From assembly GCA_963739245.1 (NCBI GenBank), contig CAVTZP010000003.1:1-64000 (forward strand): 64,000 bases of DNA. Reading direction: 5' to 3'. Below, piece by piece: positions 1-7,709 of this stretch. This stretch comes from CAVTZP01 sp963739245. Lineage in GTDB: Bacteria > Chloroflexota > Dehalococcoidia > Dehalococcoidales > BS750m-G39. The position numbers and the translations under genes are program-made. The notes under the pieces were generated by a model. That model ran no database searches and was not told the DNA's origin. It was given only the letters and a program-made list of their open reading frames with translations. Position 1 is the first letter of the stretch, and each line of letters opens with the position of its first letter.

Positions 1-1403
1 AATCCCCATGTCCCCGGCCACCAGCCCAGAGGCTTCCAGCCGGTTAGCTGAGAAATTATCTGGAGACCGAGGACAACAGTGCCACCAACGACGCAGCTTA
101 TTATGGCACCGAGTGCCGTTGCCCGCTTCCAGAAAAAGGCGCCGAAGATAGTTGGCACCGCCATCAAAAGACCGGCTGAAGCCGCTGCGGAAAGGGGGGC
201 AATCATAAACTGAAACACATTCCCCGGTTTTTCCGCCGCCCACCAGGCAAAAACGAAGGCAAGGATGGTCATAATCGGGATAACCCACTGCCCCACCCTG
301 AGCTCCCTCTTCTCTGAAATCCTGGGGTTGATTAGACCCTTGTGGATATCACGAGCCCACACCGAGGCCAGGGTCAACACAACTGAGTTAATCGTGGTAA
401 TGGCGGCCGCCGTGATACCAATCATGACGATTATGGCGACACCTATAGGTATTATCGGCAGGGACAGGAGGGCGGGTGTCGCCAGGTCTGGTTTCTCCAG
501 TCCCGGCACCAGCAGGGTGGCACTCAACCCCCATAATACCGATATCATCGTATAGATGAAGCCGAAGATAAGAAAACCGCCCAGCATCTGCTTCATCGCC
601 GTGACCGATTTGGGGATGAAAAGCCTTTGACTTACCTGAGGGTTGGAGATTAAGAAGAAGAGCCAGGGGAGGGCAAGACCGATAAACATGTTAAGGCTAA
701 ACGCTCCTTTGGCACTAGGCACGGTCAGTAGCCCCGGCGTCGCTGCCTCCAGCTTGCTGAAGAAGGCTCCGAACCCACCCAGTGCCGTGACCACAACCCC
801 AAGAGCAATGGCAGAAACCACAATCATGATTAACGCCTGGAAGGTGTCAGTCCAGGCATCAGAGCGCATACCGGCAATGTTCGCCCAGGCAATGGTACAA
901 AAGACAGCAATTATAATTCCGGCTACTACCGGGATTGCCCCCTGGCTAATCCCGTTCATCAAATAGCCAACGCCCATCAACTGGACGGCTGAGTAAGGAA
1001 TCAGAAAGACGAGGGCTAATATGGCAGCGGTCGCCCCAACCCATTTGCTCTGGTAGCGGTCGCTCAAAAGCTCCATAGGTGTGATATAGCCGTACTTCTT
1101 CCCCGCCAGCCAATAGCGGGGTAGGAAGAAGACCATCATAAACATCCCGCAGAGATAGGTTAACTCAAAGCCTAAAGCACCGACTCCGCTCAAATAGGTT
1201 AAACCGGCGAGCCCAACCATCATAAAGGCACTGTAGGTGGTAGCACTGTAGGCCCCAGCGGAAACAAAGCCACCAACCCTGCGGTTGGCCAGGAAAAACT
1301 CGCTCATCCCCGCCCCCAACCGCCGCCGGGCCATTACCGCGATAACTAACCCCATAGCGATATAGATGGCAATGCCAAACCATACCCAGAAGGTAACGCT
1401 CAT
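1..1403 (-). CDS. Sodium:solute symporter (SSS family), 3' end beyond window
   Basis: This is a multi-pass secondary transporter that would couple Na+ (or H+) flow to uptake of a small organic solute. Read on the minus strand from ATG at 1403, the frame stays open to the left edge (about 467 residues seen). The protein is a series of hydrophobic segments. The N-terminal part has the layout MARRR-GxGMSEFFLANRR followed by an SATTYSAFMM stretch, as in PanF/PutP-like SSS proteins. A later ITTINSVVLTLAS helix followed by a VWARDI segment is also typical of the family. The start overlaps the stop of the upstream 62-residue gene (ATGA), so the two are translationally coupled. The C-terminus is outside the window. 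The substrate cannot be read from sequence; pantothenate, proline and carboxylates are all possible. Confidence 0.88.
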   Translation of the reverse strand, partial: MSVTFWVWFGIAIYIAMGLVIAVMARRRLGAGMSEFFLANRRVGGFVSAGAYSATTYSAFMMVGLAGLTYLSGVGALGFELTYLCGMFMMVFFLPRYWLAGKKYGYITPMELLSDRYQSKWVGATAAILALVFLIPYSAVQLMGVGYLMNGISQGAIPVVAGIIIAVFCTIAWANIAGMRSDAWTDTFQALIMIVVSAIALGVVVTALGGFGAFFSKLEAATPGLLTVPSAKGAFSLNMFIGLALPWLFFLISNPQVSQRLFIPKSVTAMKQMLGGFLIFGFIYTMISVLWGLSATLLVPGLEKPDLATPALLSLPIIPIGVAIIVMIGITAAAITTINSVVLTLASVWARDIHKGLINPRISEKRELRVGQWVIPIMTILAFVFAWWAAEKPGNVFQFMIAPLSAAASAGLLMAVPTIFGAFFWKRATALGAIISCVVGGTVVLGLQIISQLTGWKPLGWWPGTWG

Positions 1404-1588
1404 CGCTTCACCTCTTTCCATCTCAGGAAGATGATGAAGGCACTAATAATCGCCGCCGCCACCCATATCGTCCAGAAGAGGAAGGCACCGCTCATCTTCT
1501 CCACATGGTTGAGGACAAACCAGGGAATGGCAATATCCAGCGCCAGCAGGAACCCGAACCAGGTCCACGCCCATCCCGTCTTACTCAT
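1400..1588 (-). CDS. Small two-helix membrane protein, symporter partner (DUF3311-like)
   Basis: A 62-residue protein with two predicted transmembrane helices (about residues 9-27 and 34-55) and a basic C-terminal tail. Genes of the DUF3311/YhdT type usually sit directly upstream of sodium:solute symporter genes and are thought to be small accessory subunits. Here the stop codon overlaps the symporter start by four bases, which fits that pattern. A GGAGGTG ribosome site lies just before the ATG at 1588. Family assignment rests on size, topology and position, not on a firm signature. Confidence 0.7.
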   Translation of the reverse strand: MSKTGWAWTWFGFLLALDIAIPWFVLNHVEKMSGAFLFWTIWVAAAIISAFIIFLRWKEVKR

Positions 1589-1675
1589 CTTGCACCTCCA
1601 CTGTTGCGCTCTCCTTTACTTGATAATATTTTTAACTTATACTCCTTTGCAGGATGCCATGTCAAGGAGGGTAGG

Positions 1676-1927
1676 ATGTCTGAGGTGAGAGCCAGGGTGA
1701 TATCCCAGAAGGGGACTTGCGCCGGCGGGCATAAGCTCGGCGATGAGTTTGTCATCGGGGAAAAAGCCCCGCCAAAGTTGTGTTCCTGGGCTTTTTACTC
1801 CCTGTTTCCTTTTGCCAGTGTGCTGCAGTTTGGCGGCTCATTCCCCTGGGAGGATGACCCGGACAAGACCACTGTCGCCTGTCCTGACGCGACAAATCCG
1901 GTGGTGTTTGAATTAAGGCGCACCTAA
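1676..1927 (+). CDS. TIGR04076-like small protein
   Basis: An 83-residue soluble protein. The ATG at 1676 is chosen because an AAGGAGGG site ends five bases before it; a longer upstream reading frame has no such signal. The sequence resembles the TIGR04076 family: it begins with a beta strand followed by a GxxCxxGHKxGDEF segment, has a central LCSWAFYSLFP stretch, and ends with a cysteine-bearing ACPD segment before a final strand. The function of the family is unknown, although members often occur in anaerobes with redox genes. It is convergent with the TlpA-like gene, with only two bases between their ends. Confidence 0.7.
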   Translation: MSEVRARVISQKGTCAGGHKLGDEFVIGEKAPPKLCSWAFYSLFPFASVLQFGGSFPWEDDPDKTTVACPDATNPVVFELRRT

Positions 1928-1929
1928 CC

Positions 1930-2439
1930 TTAGTCTGAGGGCATACCGATGAGCTGGAGCAGGCTCTCTTCTATCTCTGCCGTGCTCTGGAAAGCACCGA
2001 CCATCACCTCTTGAATTATGCCCCCGCTATCAATAAAAAAGGTGGCAGGAATAGCCTCGATACCATACTGCGCGGCAATCGCCCCGTCGCCGTCAAGCAG
2101 CACCGGAAGGGAAAGCCCCTGGCTTTGCATAAACTCCTCTACATCAGAAGAACTCTCGCCGATATTGATTGCCAGCAGTACCAGCCCCCTTATCTGCCAT
2201 TTCTCATAGATTTGCTGCAGGTAAGGCATCTCCCCACGGCAGGGGCCACACCAGGTTGCCCAGAAGTTGATTAAGACCGGACTGCCCTGAAGGTCGCTGA
2301 GGGAGATGGGTTGCTCATCAAGACTGGTAAACTGAAAGTCAGGCGCCGGCTTGCCCAGCAGGGGATTTTGGCCGCCGCAGCCAGCGAGCAAAACCACCAG
2401 GCTCAATATTATGGCTAATAACTTTAACATTCTAATCAT
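1930..2439 (-). CDS. TlpA-like thioredoxin-fold lipoprotein
   Basis: A membrane-anchored thiol:disulfide oxidoreductase expected to act outside the cytoplasmic membrane. The N-terminus is a lipoprotein signal with lipobox LLAGC (Cys21). The thioredoxin/AhpC-TSA-like domain covers about residues 28-165 and has the active site WCGPC at 63-67 and a cis-proline segment AIPATFF. It follows the CcdA gene by six bases in the same direction, so electrons from cytoplasmic thioredoxin would pass through CcdA to this protein. The partner substrate could be an apocytochrome c or an exported Fe-S or thiol protein. No cytochrome gene is nearby, so the client is unknown. Confidence 0.9.
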   Translation of the reverse strand: MIRMLKLLAIILSLVVLLAGCGGQNPLLGKPAPDFQFTSLDEQPISLSDLQGSPVLINFWATWCGPCRGEMPYLQQIYEKWQIRGLVLLAINIGESSSDVEEFMQSQGLSLPVLLDGDGAIAAQYGIEAIPATFFIDSGGIIQEVMVGAFQSTAEIEESLLQLIGMPSD

Positions 2440-2445
2440 AACTAT

Positions 2446-3123
2446 TTAAAACCCCCCCAGTTTATTCGTCAGGACAAGTATGCCGACGGCGATGAGGAGC
2501 AAGCCGCCAACAATAGAGCTCCAGGTGGAGTAACGATGAATGCCTCTTAGCAGCGGCCTAGCCCAGTCAAAGGCAAGCCCGATAGCAAGAAAAGGAAGGC
2601 TGAGCCCGAGGGAAAAGACACCCAGCAGAGAGGCGCCCTGCCACGCGGTCATTGAGCTCAGGGCAAGTAAGAGGGTGCCACCGACAAGACCGGCAATGCA
2701 CGGGCTCCAGCCGAGAGAGAAAATGACGCCGATAACGAAAGAGCGCAAATAGCCGGTGGTGGCACCCAGAGAGGGCGTCAGCCGCTTTTCATAATTCAGC
2801 CAGGGGAACTTGAGAGAAGCCAGCATGAATAGCCCGAAGGCGATGAGCAGGCCGCCGGCGATTTTAAGGGTGAGAAGATGGGAGCGGAGGGCAAAGCCGA
2901 TTAAGCCGACACCGGCCCCCAGGATAATGAAGACCAGACTAAGGCCAACAACAAAGCTGAGAGAATGGAGGAATATCGGGAGCCGCCCCCGCCTCGCCTG
3001 CGGCTCAAGTACCTGCGGTCCGCAGACGCTAGCCAGGTATACCGGCACCAGTGGCAGGACGCAGGGGGAGAGGAAAGCCAGTAACCCGGCACCGAAGGCG
3101 ACTAAGAGTGACGATTGTTCCAC
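2446..3123 (-). CDS. ccdA: Cytochrome c biogenesis protein CcdA
   Basis: A polytopic membrane protein of 225 residues that carries reducing equivalents across the cytoplasmic membrane from thioredoxin. The sequence has about six hydrophobic helices and the two family cysteines: one in LSPCVLP (Cys21) and one in GWSPCIAG in the fourth helix region. These two form the transmembrane dithiol relay. Length fits the short CcdA family rather than full DsbD. It is the first gene of a two-gene operon with the TlpA-like lipoprotein and is divergent from cobT, with about 100 bases between the starts. Confidence 0.9.
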   Translation of the reverse strand: MEQSSLLVAFGAGLLAFLSPCVLPLVPVYLASVCGPQVLEPQARRGRLPIFLHSLSFVVGLSLVFIILGAGVGLIGFALRSHLLTLKIAGGLLIAFGLFMLASLKFPWLNYEKRLTPSLGATTGYLRSFVIGVIFSLGWSPCIAGLVGGTLLLALSSMTAWQGASLLGVFSLGLSLPFLAIGLAFDWARPLLRGIHRYSTWSSIVGGLLLIAVGILVLTNKLGGF

Positions 3124-3180
3124 GTTCTAAGTAATCTAACCAATTTCGCCCAAAATATCAAGCCAGCCTATTCTAGCAGG

Positions 3181-3209
3181 TTACAATCCAGGGCAAAAAG
3201 GTCTATAAT
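3181..3209 (+). promoter_or_regulatory. cobT promoter, nearly leaderless
   Basis: TTACAA at 3181-3186 and TATAAT at 3204-3209 are separated by 17 bases. The cobT ATG lies at 3224, so the predicted 5' leader is only about 8 bases and there is no Shine-Dalgarno sequence. No cobalamin riboswitch can fit. Confidence 0.65.
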
Positions 3210-3223
3210 AGCCCGCAGTAGTT

Positions 3224-4288
3224 ATGTCAGAGCTCTTGTCCAATACGATTAGTATGATAAAGCCCCTGGACAAGGGGGCAATGGACAGCGCCCGTTCCCG
3301 GCAGGACGTCTTAACCAAGCCGCAGGGCAGTCTGGGACGGCTGGAGGAATTATCTATTAAGCTGGCGGGCATTCAGGGTAGAGCCATACCCCAAATCAGG
3401 CATAAGGTCATCTTCACCATGGCGGGCGACCATGGGGTGGTGGCGGAGGGGGTGGGTAACTGGCCCCAGGAGGTTACCGCCCAGATGGTCTCTAACTTCC
3501 TCAGCGGTGGGGCGGGGATAAACGTGCTCGCTCGCCACGCCGGGGTAAAGGTTGTCGTCGTTGACATGGGGGTAGCCACCAAGCTTGAGCCCCACCCCCA
3601 GCTTGTATCCCGGAAGATTGCCCCCGGCACCCAGGATATGTTCTTACGCCCGGCGATGACCCCGGAGCAGGCGGTGAGGGCGGTGGAGACCGGGATTGAG
3701 CTGGTGGGGAGCGAGCTGGCTAAGGGTCTTGATATCGTTGGCACCGGCGATATGGGCATCGGCAATACCACCTCAAGCAGCGCCATCTTTGCCGCTATGA
3801 CCGGGGAAGCGGTGGCTGAGGTGACGGGCCGGGGCACGGGCATATCCGATGAGCAGCTGGCGCATAAAATAGAGGTGGTAAAAAGGGCGCTGGCGGTGAA
3901 CCGCCCCGACCCCAAGCAGCCTTTAGACGTGCTGGCGAAGGTGGGCGGTTTTGAGATTGGCGGGCTGGCGGGAGTAATGCTGGCCGCCGCCGCTTACCGT
4001 ATACCGATAGTTTTAGACGGCTTTATCTCCGGCGCCGCCGCCCTGATTGCCGTGGCGCTGGCACCGAGACTTAAGGACTTTCTTATCGCGGCCCATGTTT
4101 CGGCGGAAGCGGGGCATAAGGTTCTGCTCCGCCATCTAAGGCTTAAGCCGCTGCTTGACCTGGGCATGCGCCTGGGTGAAGGCACCGGTGCCGTCCTCGG
4201 AATATTTCTGGCGGAGGCCGCCGCCAGGACTCTGGCGGAGATGTCAACCTTCGCCGAAGCCGGGGTATCGGAAAGGGAGAAACAATAA
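3224..4288 (+). CDS. cobT: Nicotinate-nucleotide--dimethylbenzimidazole phosphoribosyltransferase
   Basis: CobT transfers the phosphoribosyl group of nicotinate mononucleotide to a lower-ligand base, giving the alpha-ribazole phosphate used in cobamide assembly. The 354-residue length is standard for the family. Recognisable segments are KPQGSLGRLE near residue 30, the MAGDHGVVAEGV substrate-binding segment near 65-77, the GDMGIGNTTSS segment near 175 and the C-terminal TFAEAGVSE end that holds the catalytic glutamate region. It begins a three-gene corrinoid operon and its stop overlaps the start of cobS by one base. With no upstream corrin-ring genes here, the set fits salvage of cobinamide or cobamide remodelling, as in corrinoid-dependent anaerobes. 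Confidence 0.95.
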   Translation: MSELLSNTISMIKPLDKGAMDSARSRQDVLTKPQGSLGRLEELSIKLAGIQGRAIPQIRHKVIFTMAGDHGVVAEGVGNWPQEVTAQMVSNFLSGGAGINVLARHAGVKVVVVDMGVATKLEPHPQLVSRKIAPGTQDMFLRPAMTPEQAVRAVETGIELVGSELAKGLDIVGTGDMGIGNTTSSSAIFAAMTGEAVAEVTGRGTGISDEQLAHKIEVVKRALAVNRPDPKQPLDVLAKVGGFEIGGLAGVMLAAAAYRIPIVLDGFISGAAALIAVALAPRLKDFLIAAHVSAEAGHKVLLRHLRLKPLLDLGMRLGEGTGAVLGIFLAEAAARTLAEMSTFAEAGVSEREKQ

Positions 4289-5166
4289 TGAGAGTCCTGG
4301 CAGCGTTCCGTTTTTTAACCATTATCCCCCTGCCCGGGGGCAAGGTTAGCCCCAGGGAAGTCGGCGGCTCAATTGCTTACTTCCCTCTGGTCGGGGCTAT
4401 TATCGGGCTTATTCTGCTTGGCTTGAACTGGCTGCTTGGCCTCCTCCTGCCTCCGGCATTAGTTAATATACTGCTGCTCGTTTTCCTGGTAATAATCAGC
4501 GGCGGTCTGCACCTTGACGGCTTCGTTGATACCTGTGACGGCATGGTCGGGCATAAGACGGTAGCCCAGAGGTGGCGGGTGATGAAGGATAGCCGGGCTG
4601 GCGCCTTTGGTATCATCGGCGTCTGCTGTCTCCTGCTGGTGAAATATGTCGCACTGAATAGTGTGCCCGCGGGCTGGCTGAGCCCAACCCTCTTGCTTAT
4701 GCCGGTGTTAAGCCGCTGGGCGATGGTCTACGCTGTTTTTGCCTACCCCTACGCCAAAGCATCGGGGCTGGGAAGGGTGTTTAAGCAGGAGGCGAGCTCG
4801 AACGGATTTCTGGTGGCGACGGTCATCGCCCTGGCAATAGCCGTGATGCCGTCACAGCTCTTCGGCCTGTTTATAATGTTGGGCGTCTGGATTATAGTCA
4901 TGGCTCTGGCTTTCTATTTCAAGGGCAGGTTTGGCGGGCTCACCGGTGACAGCTACGGGGCGATAAACGAGATAGCCGAGGTCCTGGTCCTCATCCTGGT
5001 CTGTCTGCTGGCCCACACCGCCTGGCTCGGGTTAAAGTATCCCCAAGGGGAGTTTAAGAGGGGCGAAGCCCCTCTTCAGAAAAAATCCTCCCCCTCTCCT
5101 TGTCAAGGAGAGGGGGATACAGGGGGTGAGGTTAATAATTATTTTGCTGATTGGCGGTGCCGGTAG
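4288..5166 (+). CDS. cobS: Adenosylcobinamide-GDP ribazoletransferase, repeat-derived tail
   Basis: CobS is an integral membrane enzyme that joins adenosylcobinamide-GDP to alpha-ribazole to finish the cobamide. The family motif LHLDGFVDTCDG lies near residues 72-83, and several hydrophobic helices follow. The natural C-terminus is probably close to the LAHTAWLG helix (about residue 248). After it the frame runs into an inserted palindromic repeat, which adds about 40 polar residues before the stop at 5164-5166. The last 41 bases also overlap cobU. At 292 residues it is longer than the usual 240-260. The tail is likely harmless but is not ancestral. Confidence 0.92.
   Translation: MRVLAAFRFLTIIPLPGGKVSPREVGGSIAYFPLVGAIIGLILLGLNWLLGLLLPPALVNILLLVFLVIISGGLHLDGFVDTCDGMVGHKTVAQRWRVMKDSRAGAFGIIGVCCLLLVKYVALNSVPAGWLSPTLLLMPVLSRWAMVYAVFAYPYAKASGLGRVFKQEASSNGFLVATVIALAIAVMPSQLFGLFIMLGVWIIVMALAFYFKGRFGGLTGDSYGAINEIAEVLVLILVCLLAHTAWLGLKYPQGEFKRGEAPLQKKSSPSPCQGEGDTGGEVNNYFADWRCR
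5036..5136. repeat. Palindromic repeat copy A at the cobS/cobU junction
   Basis: Three hairpins in a row: a short CCCC/GGGG hairpin at 5041-5050, a GAGGGG-CGAAG-CCCCTC hairpin at 5056-5076, and a CCCCCTCTCCTT/AAGGAGAGGGGG hairpin at 5090-5116. It ends with the shared GGGGGTGAGGTTAATA segment. It belongs to the same family as the copies near 20.3, 23.1, 37.9, 38.6, 41.8, 51.7, 54.2 and 63.8 kb. Confidence 0.85.
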
Positions 5167-5692
5167 CGGCAAGAGCCATTTTGCCCAGGAGCTTGCCCTC
5201 AAGCTGGGGGGACCGGTGCTCTTTGTGGCTACCGCCGTCGCCGGCGATGAGGAGATGCGCCAGCGCATTGACAAACATCAAAAGAAAAGACCGCCCGCCT
5301 GGAGCACCCTTGAGGTCACCACCGGCGTGGGTAAAAAGATTCGTGAAAAAATCGGCGGGGCGGGGGTGGTGATTGTTGATTGCATCACCCTCCTGGCGAA
5401 CAACATCTTTAGCCAGTATGGCGACCAGGCTGGCGAGCCGACTAGTGTCCCCCTCATTGAGAAAAGGCTTAATGCGGAGATAGACGAGCTGATTGAGTGC
5501 ACAAAGAAACTTGATGCCAGCTTTATTATCGTTACCAACGAGGTTGGACTTGGTCTGGTGCCGCCGAATCGGCTGGGCAGGTTATACCGCGACCTGCTGG
5601 CTAAGGCCAATCAGCGGCTGGCAGAGGCGGCGGATGAGGTCTACCTGATGGTCGCCGGCTTGGCGGTGCCGATAAAGTCAGCCAAGAAGTAG
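5126..5692 (+). CDS. cobU: Adenosylcobinamide kinase / phosphate guanylyltransferase
   Basis: A bifunctional enzyme that phosphorylates adenosylcobinamide and then adds GMP from GTP, giving the substrate of CobS. The P-loop GGAGSGKSHF lies at about residues 10-19, followed by VATAVAGDEEM, the guanylylation-region segment KHQKKRP, and VDCITLLANN near residue 85. The 188-residue length is typical. The GTG start at 5126 and the G-rich stretch before it both lie in the last module of a palindromic repeat. An alternative TTG lies at 5144. The gene is the third of the cobTSU operon and converges on the exporter gene, with 11 bases between. Confidence 0.93.
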   Translation: MRLIIILLIGGAGSGKSHFAQELALKLGGPVLFVATAVAGDEEMRQRIDKHQKKRPPAWSTLEVTTGVGKKIREKIGGAGVVIVDCITLLANNIFSQYGDQAGEPTSVPLIEKRLNAEIDELIECTKKLDASFIIVTNEVGLGLVPPNRLGRLYRDLLAKANQRLAEAADEVYLMVAGLAVPIKSAKK

Positions 5693-5703
5693 CCCTCACT
5701 TGT

Positions 5704-6528
5704 TCATAGCGGCAGGCCCAGCCATTCAAAGACGCCGAGCATCCTTAGCCCCATATAGAGCATTAAGGCAGCAAAGAAATACCCCAGTTGTCTGGCGGGG
5801 AGCTTATGGGCGGTTACCGTGCCCAGCTGCGCCATGCCAACACTGGTAATTGCCAGCAGGAACCATGTCGGCAGGTTGATATAGCCTATGGAGTAGGGGG
5901 GCAGGCCGGGAGCGCCGAGACCATTTACTATATAGCCGATAATACCACCGGTGCTGGTAAATATCATTGCCGCTAAGGATGTAGCGATGGCGGTATGCAT
6001 CCGGAACCTGAGTGCCAGCACCATCACCGGAATCATCAATATGGCGCCACCAATGCCAAAGACGCCACTTATAAAGCCGATGGGGATAGCCCAGGCCGCC
6101 CATAGCCAGGGATTATCCCTCGGTTTCTCCTCAACCTGAGGTAATTTGGCAGTGAGCATACTGATGGCGCTGGCAAGGATAATGGCGCCGAAGGCTATTC
6201 TCAGTCCCTCCCCGGGCAGGTGGGCAGCCAGACTAGCCCCGCCAAAGGCGCAGAACAGGCTGCAGCCGCCAATGACAATGGCTGCTTTCCACCACACCGC
6301 CCCCCTTTTACTATGACTCCAGGCGCCGCTGGCGGCGGTGGGTAAGACAACCAGCAGACTGGTGCCAAACGCCAGTTTAATCGCTATCTCGGCGGGGATG
6401 CCCATCTCGGTGAATACCAGGTACTGCACCGGGGTCATAATAAAGGCGCCGCCAAGACCAAGAAAACCGCTGGCAAAGCCGGCAACGAGACCGGTTGCCA
6501 GAAGGATAATGATATGAGCTATGGTCAC
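5704..6528 (-). CDS. TauE/SafE (TSUP) family permease
   Basis: A 274-residue membrane protein of the TSUP family, which moves sulfite, sulfonates or other small organosulfur anions. It has about eight hydrophobic helices in two homologous halves. Each half starts with the family glycine-rich motif: SGFLGLGGAFIMTPV near residues 20-34 and SGVFGIGGAILMIPV near 155-169. Direction and substrate are not deducible. The gene stands alone between convergent cobU and tRNA-Ala. Confidence 0.88.
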   Translation of the reverse strand: MTIAHIIILLATGLVAGFASGFLGLGGAFIMTPVQYLVFTEMGIPAEIAIKLAFGTSLLVVLPTAASGAWSHSKRGAVWWKAAIVIGGCSLFCAFGGASLAAHLPGEGLRIAFGAIILASAISMLTAKLPQVEEKPRDNPWLWAAWAIPIGFISGVFGIGGAILMIPVMVLALRFRMHTAIATSLAAMIFTSTGGIIGYIVNGLGAPGLPPYSIGYINLPTWFLLAITSVGMAQLGTVTAHKLPARQLGYFFAALMLYMGLRMLGVFEWLGLPL

Positions 6529-6604
6529 GGCCTAAGCCTTACGTCCTGGCTGTTTCTGCATCGCTTCTACCCCCAATTTTACCATATCGGCTATATTCGA
6601 CAAA

Positions 6605-6634
6605 TTGCGGAGGGGACTCCCTTGTTGCTATAAT
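6605..6634 (+). promoter_or_regulatory. tRNA-Ala promoter
   Basis: TTGCGG at 6605-6610 and TATAAT at 6629-6634 with an 18-base spacer, ending 11 bases before the tRNA. Confidence 0.6.
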
Positions 6635-6645
6635 AGCTATGACTT

Positions 6646-6721
6646 GGGGCCGTAGTTCAGTTGGGAGAACGCCTGATTTGCATTCAGGAGGTAAGGGGTT
6701 CGAATCCCCTCGGCTCCACCA
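6646..6721 (+). tRNA. tRNA-Ala (anticodon TGC)
   Basis: The acceptor stem GGGGCCG pairs with CGGCTCC, with one G-T pair. The anticodon loop reads TTTGCAT with TGC in place, the T-arm has GGTTCGAATCC, and the CCA end is encoded at 6719-6721. The total is 76 bases. Confidence 0.97.
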
Positions 6722-6808
6722 GTGAGGCTAGAGAAGAATATAATTAGACCGCCTGATTGTCTGGAAGGGGCGGGTCCGCAAAATGAAATATGGTTGTGTC
6801 TATCCTCC

Positions 6809-7591
6809 TTAAAGCACCCTCCAGTCATTGGCGTAGACATTCAAACTGCGGGAACCTTTCCCGCTGCTAATTAGAGTTATCCCCAGGTTGTTCGCTATCC
6901 TCACCCCAATGTTAGTCGGCACGGCAATAGTAATTATTATAGGTATATCTCTTTTGACCATTTTGTGTAGTATCTCTGAGGAGACTCTGCCGGAGGTTAT
7001 CATAATTCGGTCATTGGTAGTTATGTTCTCAATCAGGCACTTCCCAAAGACTTTGTCAATAGCGTTATGTCTACCGATATCATCACTAAAAACCAGAATG
7101 CTTTTATTATCGCAGAGGGCAGCGCTGTGGACCCCGTGTGTGACGCCGTGTAGTTCAGAGTAATGTTGAAATTGGTCCACCAACATGAAGACTTCATCGG
7201 CCTTCACTTTCATCGGTGACTCTACTTTCTGGCTGGCAGCAGCGGCCGGGCTGTAAAAAGAGACCCCCCGGCTACCTCCGGATGATATGACCCCCCTGAA
7301 CAACATATCCCGGCCTAAGGATTTGTCTTCAGTGGTTTTTACCCTGACTACTCCCCTCTCCGCATCAACGAGGAGCTCCTTAATCTCGTCTCTGCTCTTG
7401 AGCAACCCCTCAGAAGCCAGGAAGCCCACCGCCAGGCAATCCATGTCCTTTGGAGAACAAAGCATCGTTACCAGCTCCTGGCCATTCAGGATGATGGTAA
7501 CCGGAAACTCTCGGGCGACTACCGCCTCGATGTTGCTTCTGCCTGCCGGAGTAATTCGCGATATGGTAAATTTCTCTACTTCACTTTCCAT
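6809..7591 (-). CDS. fdhD: FdhD-like formate dehydrogenase accessory sulfurtransferase, cysteine motif altered
   Basis: FdhD carries sulfur from IscS to the bis-MGD cofactor of formate dehydrogenases. The 260-residue protein has the family segments TMLCSPKDMDCLAVGFL near residue 45, HGVHSAALCD near 150, SDDIGRHNAIDKV near 170 and SGRVSSEI near 200. The usual paired-cysteine motif (SSCGxCG in family terms) is read here as SSGGSRG, so both sulfur-carrying cysteines are absent. The fold and cofactor-binding parts look intact. It lies 118 bases downstream of mobB in the same direction, consistent with Mo/W-cofactor maturation. Start chosen at the ATG preceded by AGGGAGGT. Confidence 0.85.
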   Translation of the reverse strand: MESEVEKFTISRITPAGRSNIEAVVAREFPVTIILNGQELVTMLCSPKDMDCLAVGFLASEGLLKSRDEIKELLVDAERGVVRVKTTEDKSLGRDMLFRGVISSGGSRGVSFYSPAAAASQKVESPMKVKADEVFMLVDQFQHYSELHGVTHGVHSAALCDNKSILVFSDDIGRHNAIDKVFGKCLIENITTNDRIMITSGRVSSEILHKMVKRDIPIIITIAVPTNIGVRIANNLGITLISSGKGSRSLNVYANDWRVL

Positions 7592-7709
7592 CTTTATTTA
7601 CCTCCCTTCCCCCATCAGCAGCATCTTATTATCTTAGACGATTTTAGCATGGTAGATAAGGGTAAACAAATCTTATTTAGGTATAGTCGCTCTTGGGGAA
7701 GGGCTTCTA

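Noticed and set aside
265..966. Plus-strand open frames in the first kilobase
   Set aside because: They are antisense to the sodium:solute symporter, whose minus-strand frame stays open from 1403 to the window edge with clear membrane helices.
3124..3223. Possible cobalamin riboswitch before cobT
   Set aside because: The gap is only 100 bases, the promoter lies at 3181-3209, and no B12-box-like sequence is seen.
6637..6840. Minus-strand open frame across tRNA-Ala
   Set aside because: It is the antisense translation of the tRNA (the EGIRTPYLLN pattern) and is a well-known false gene.
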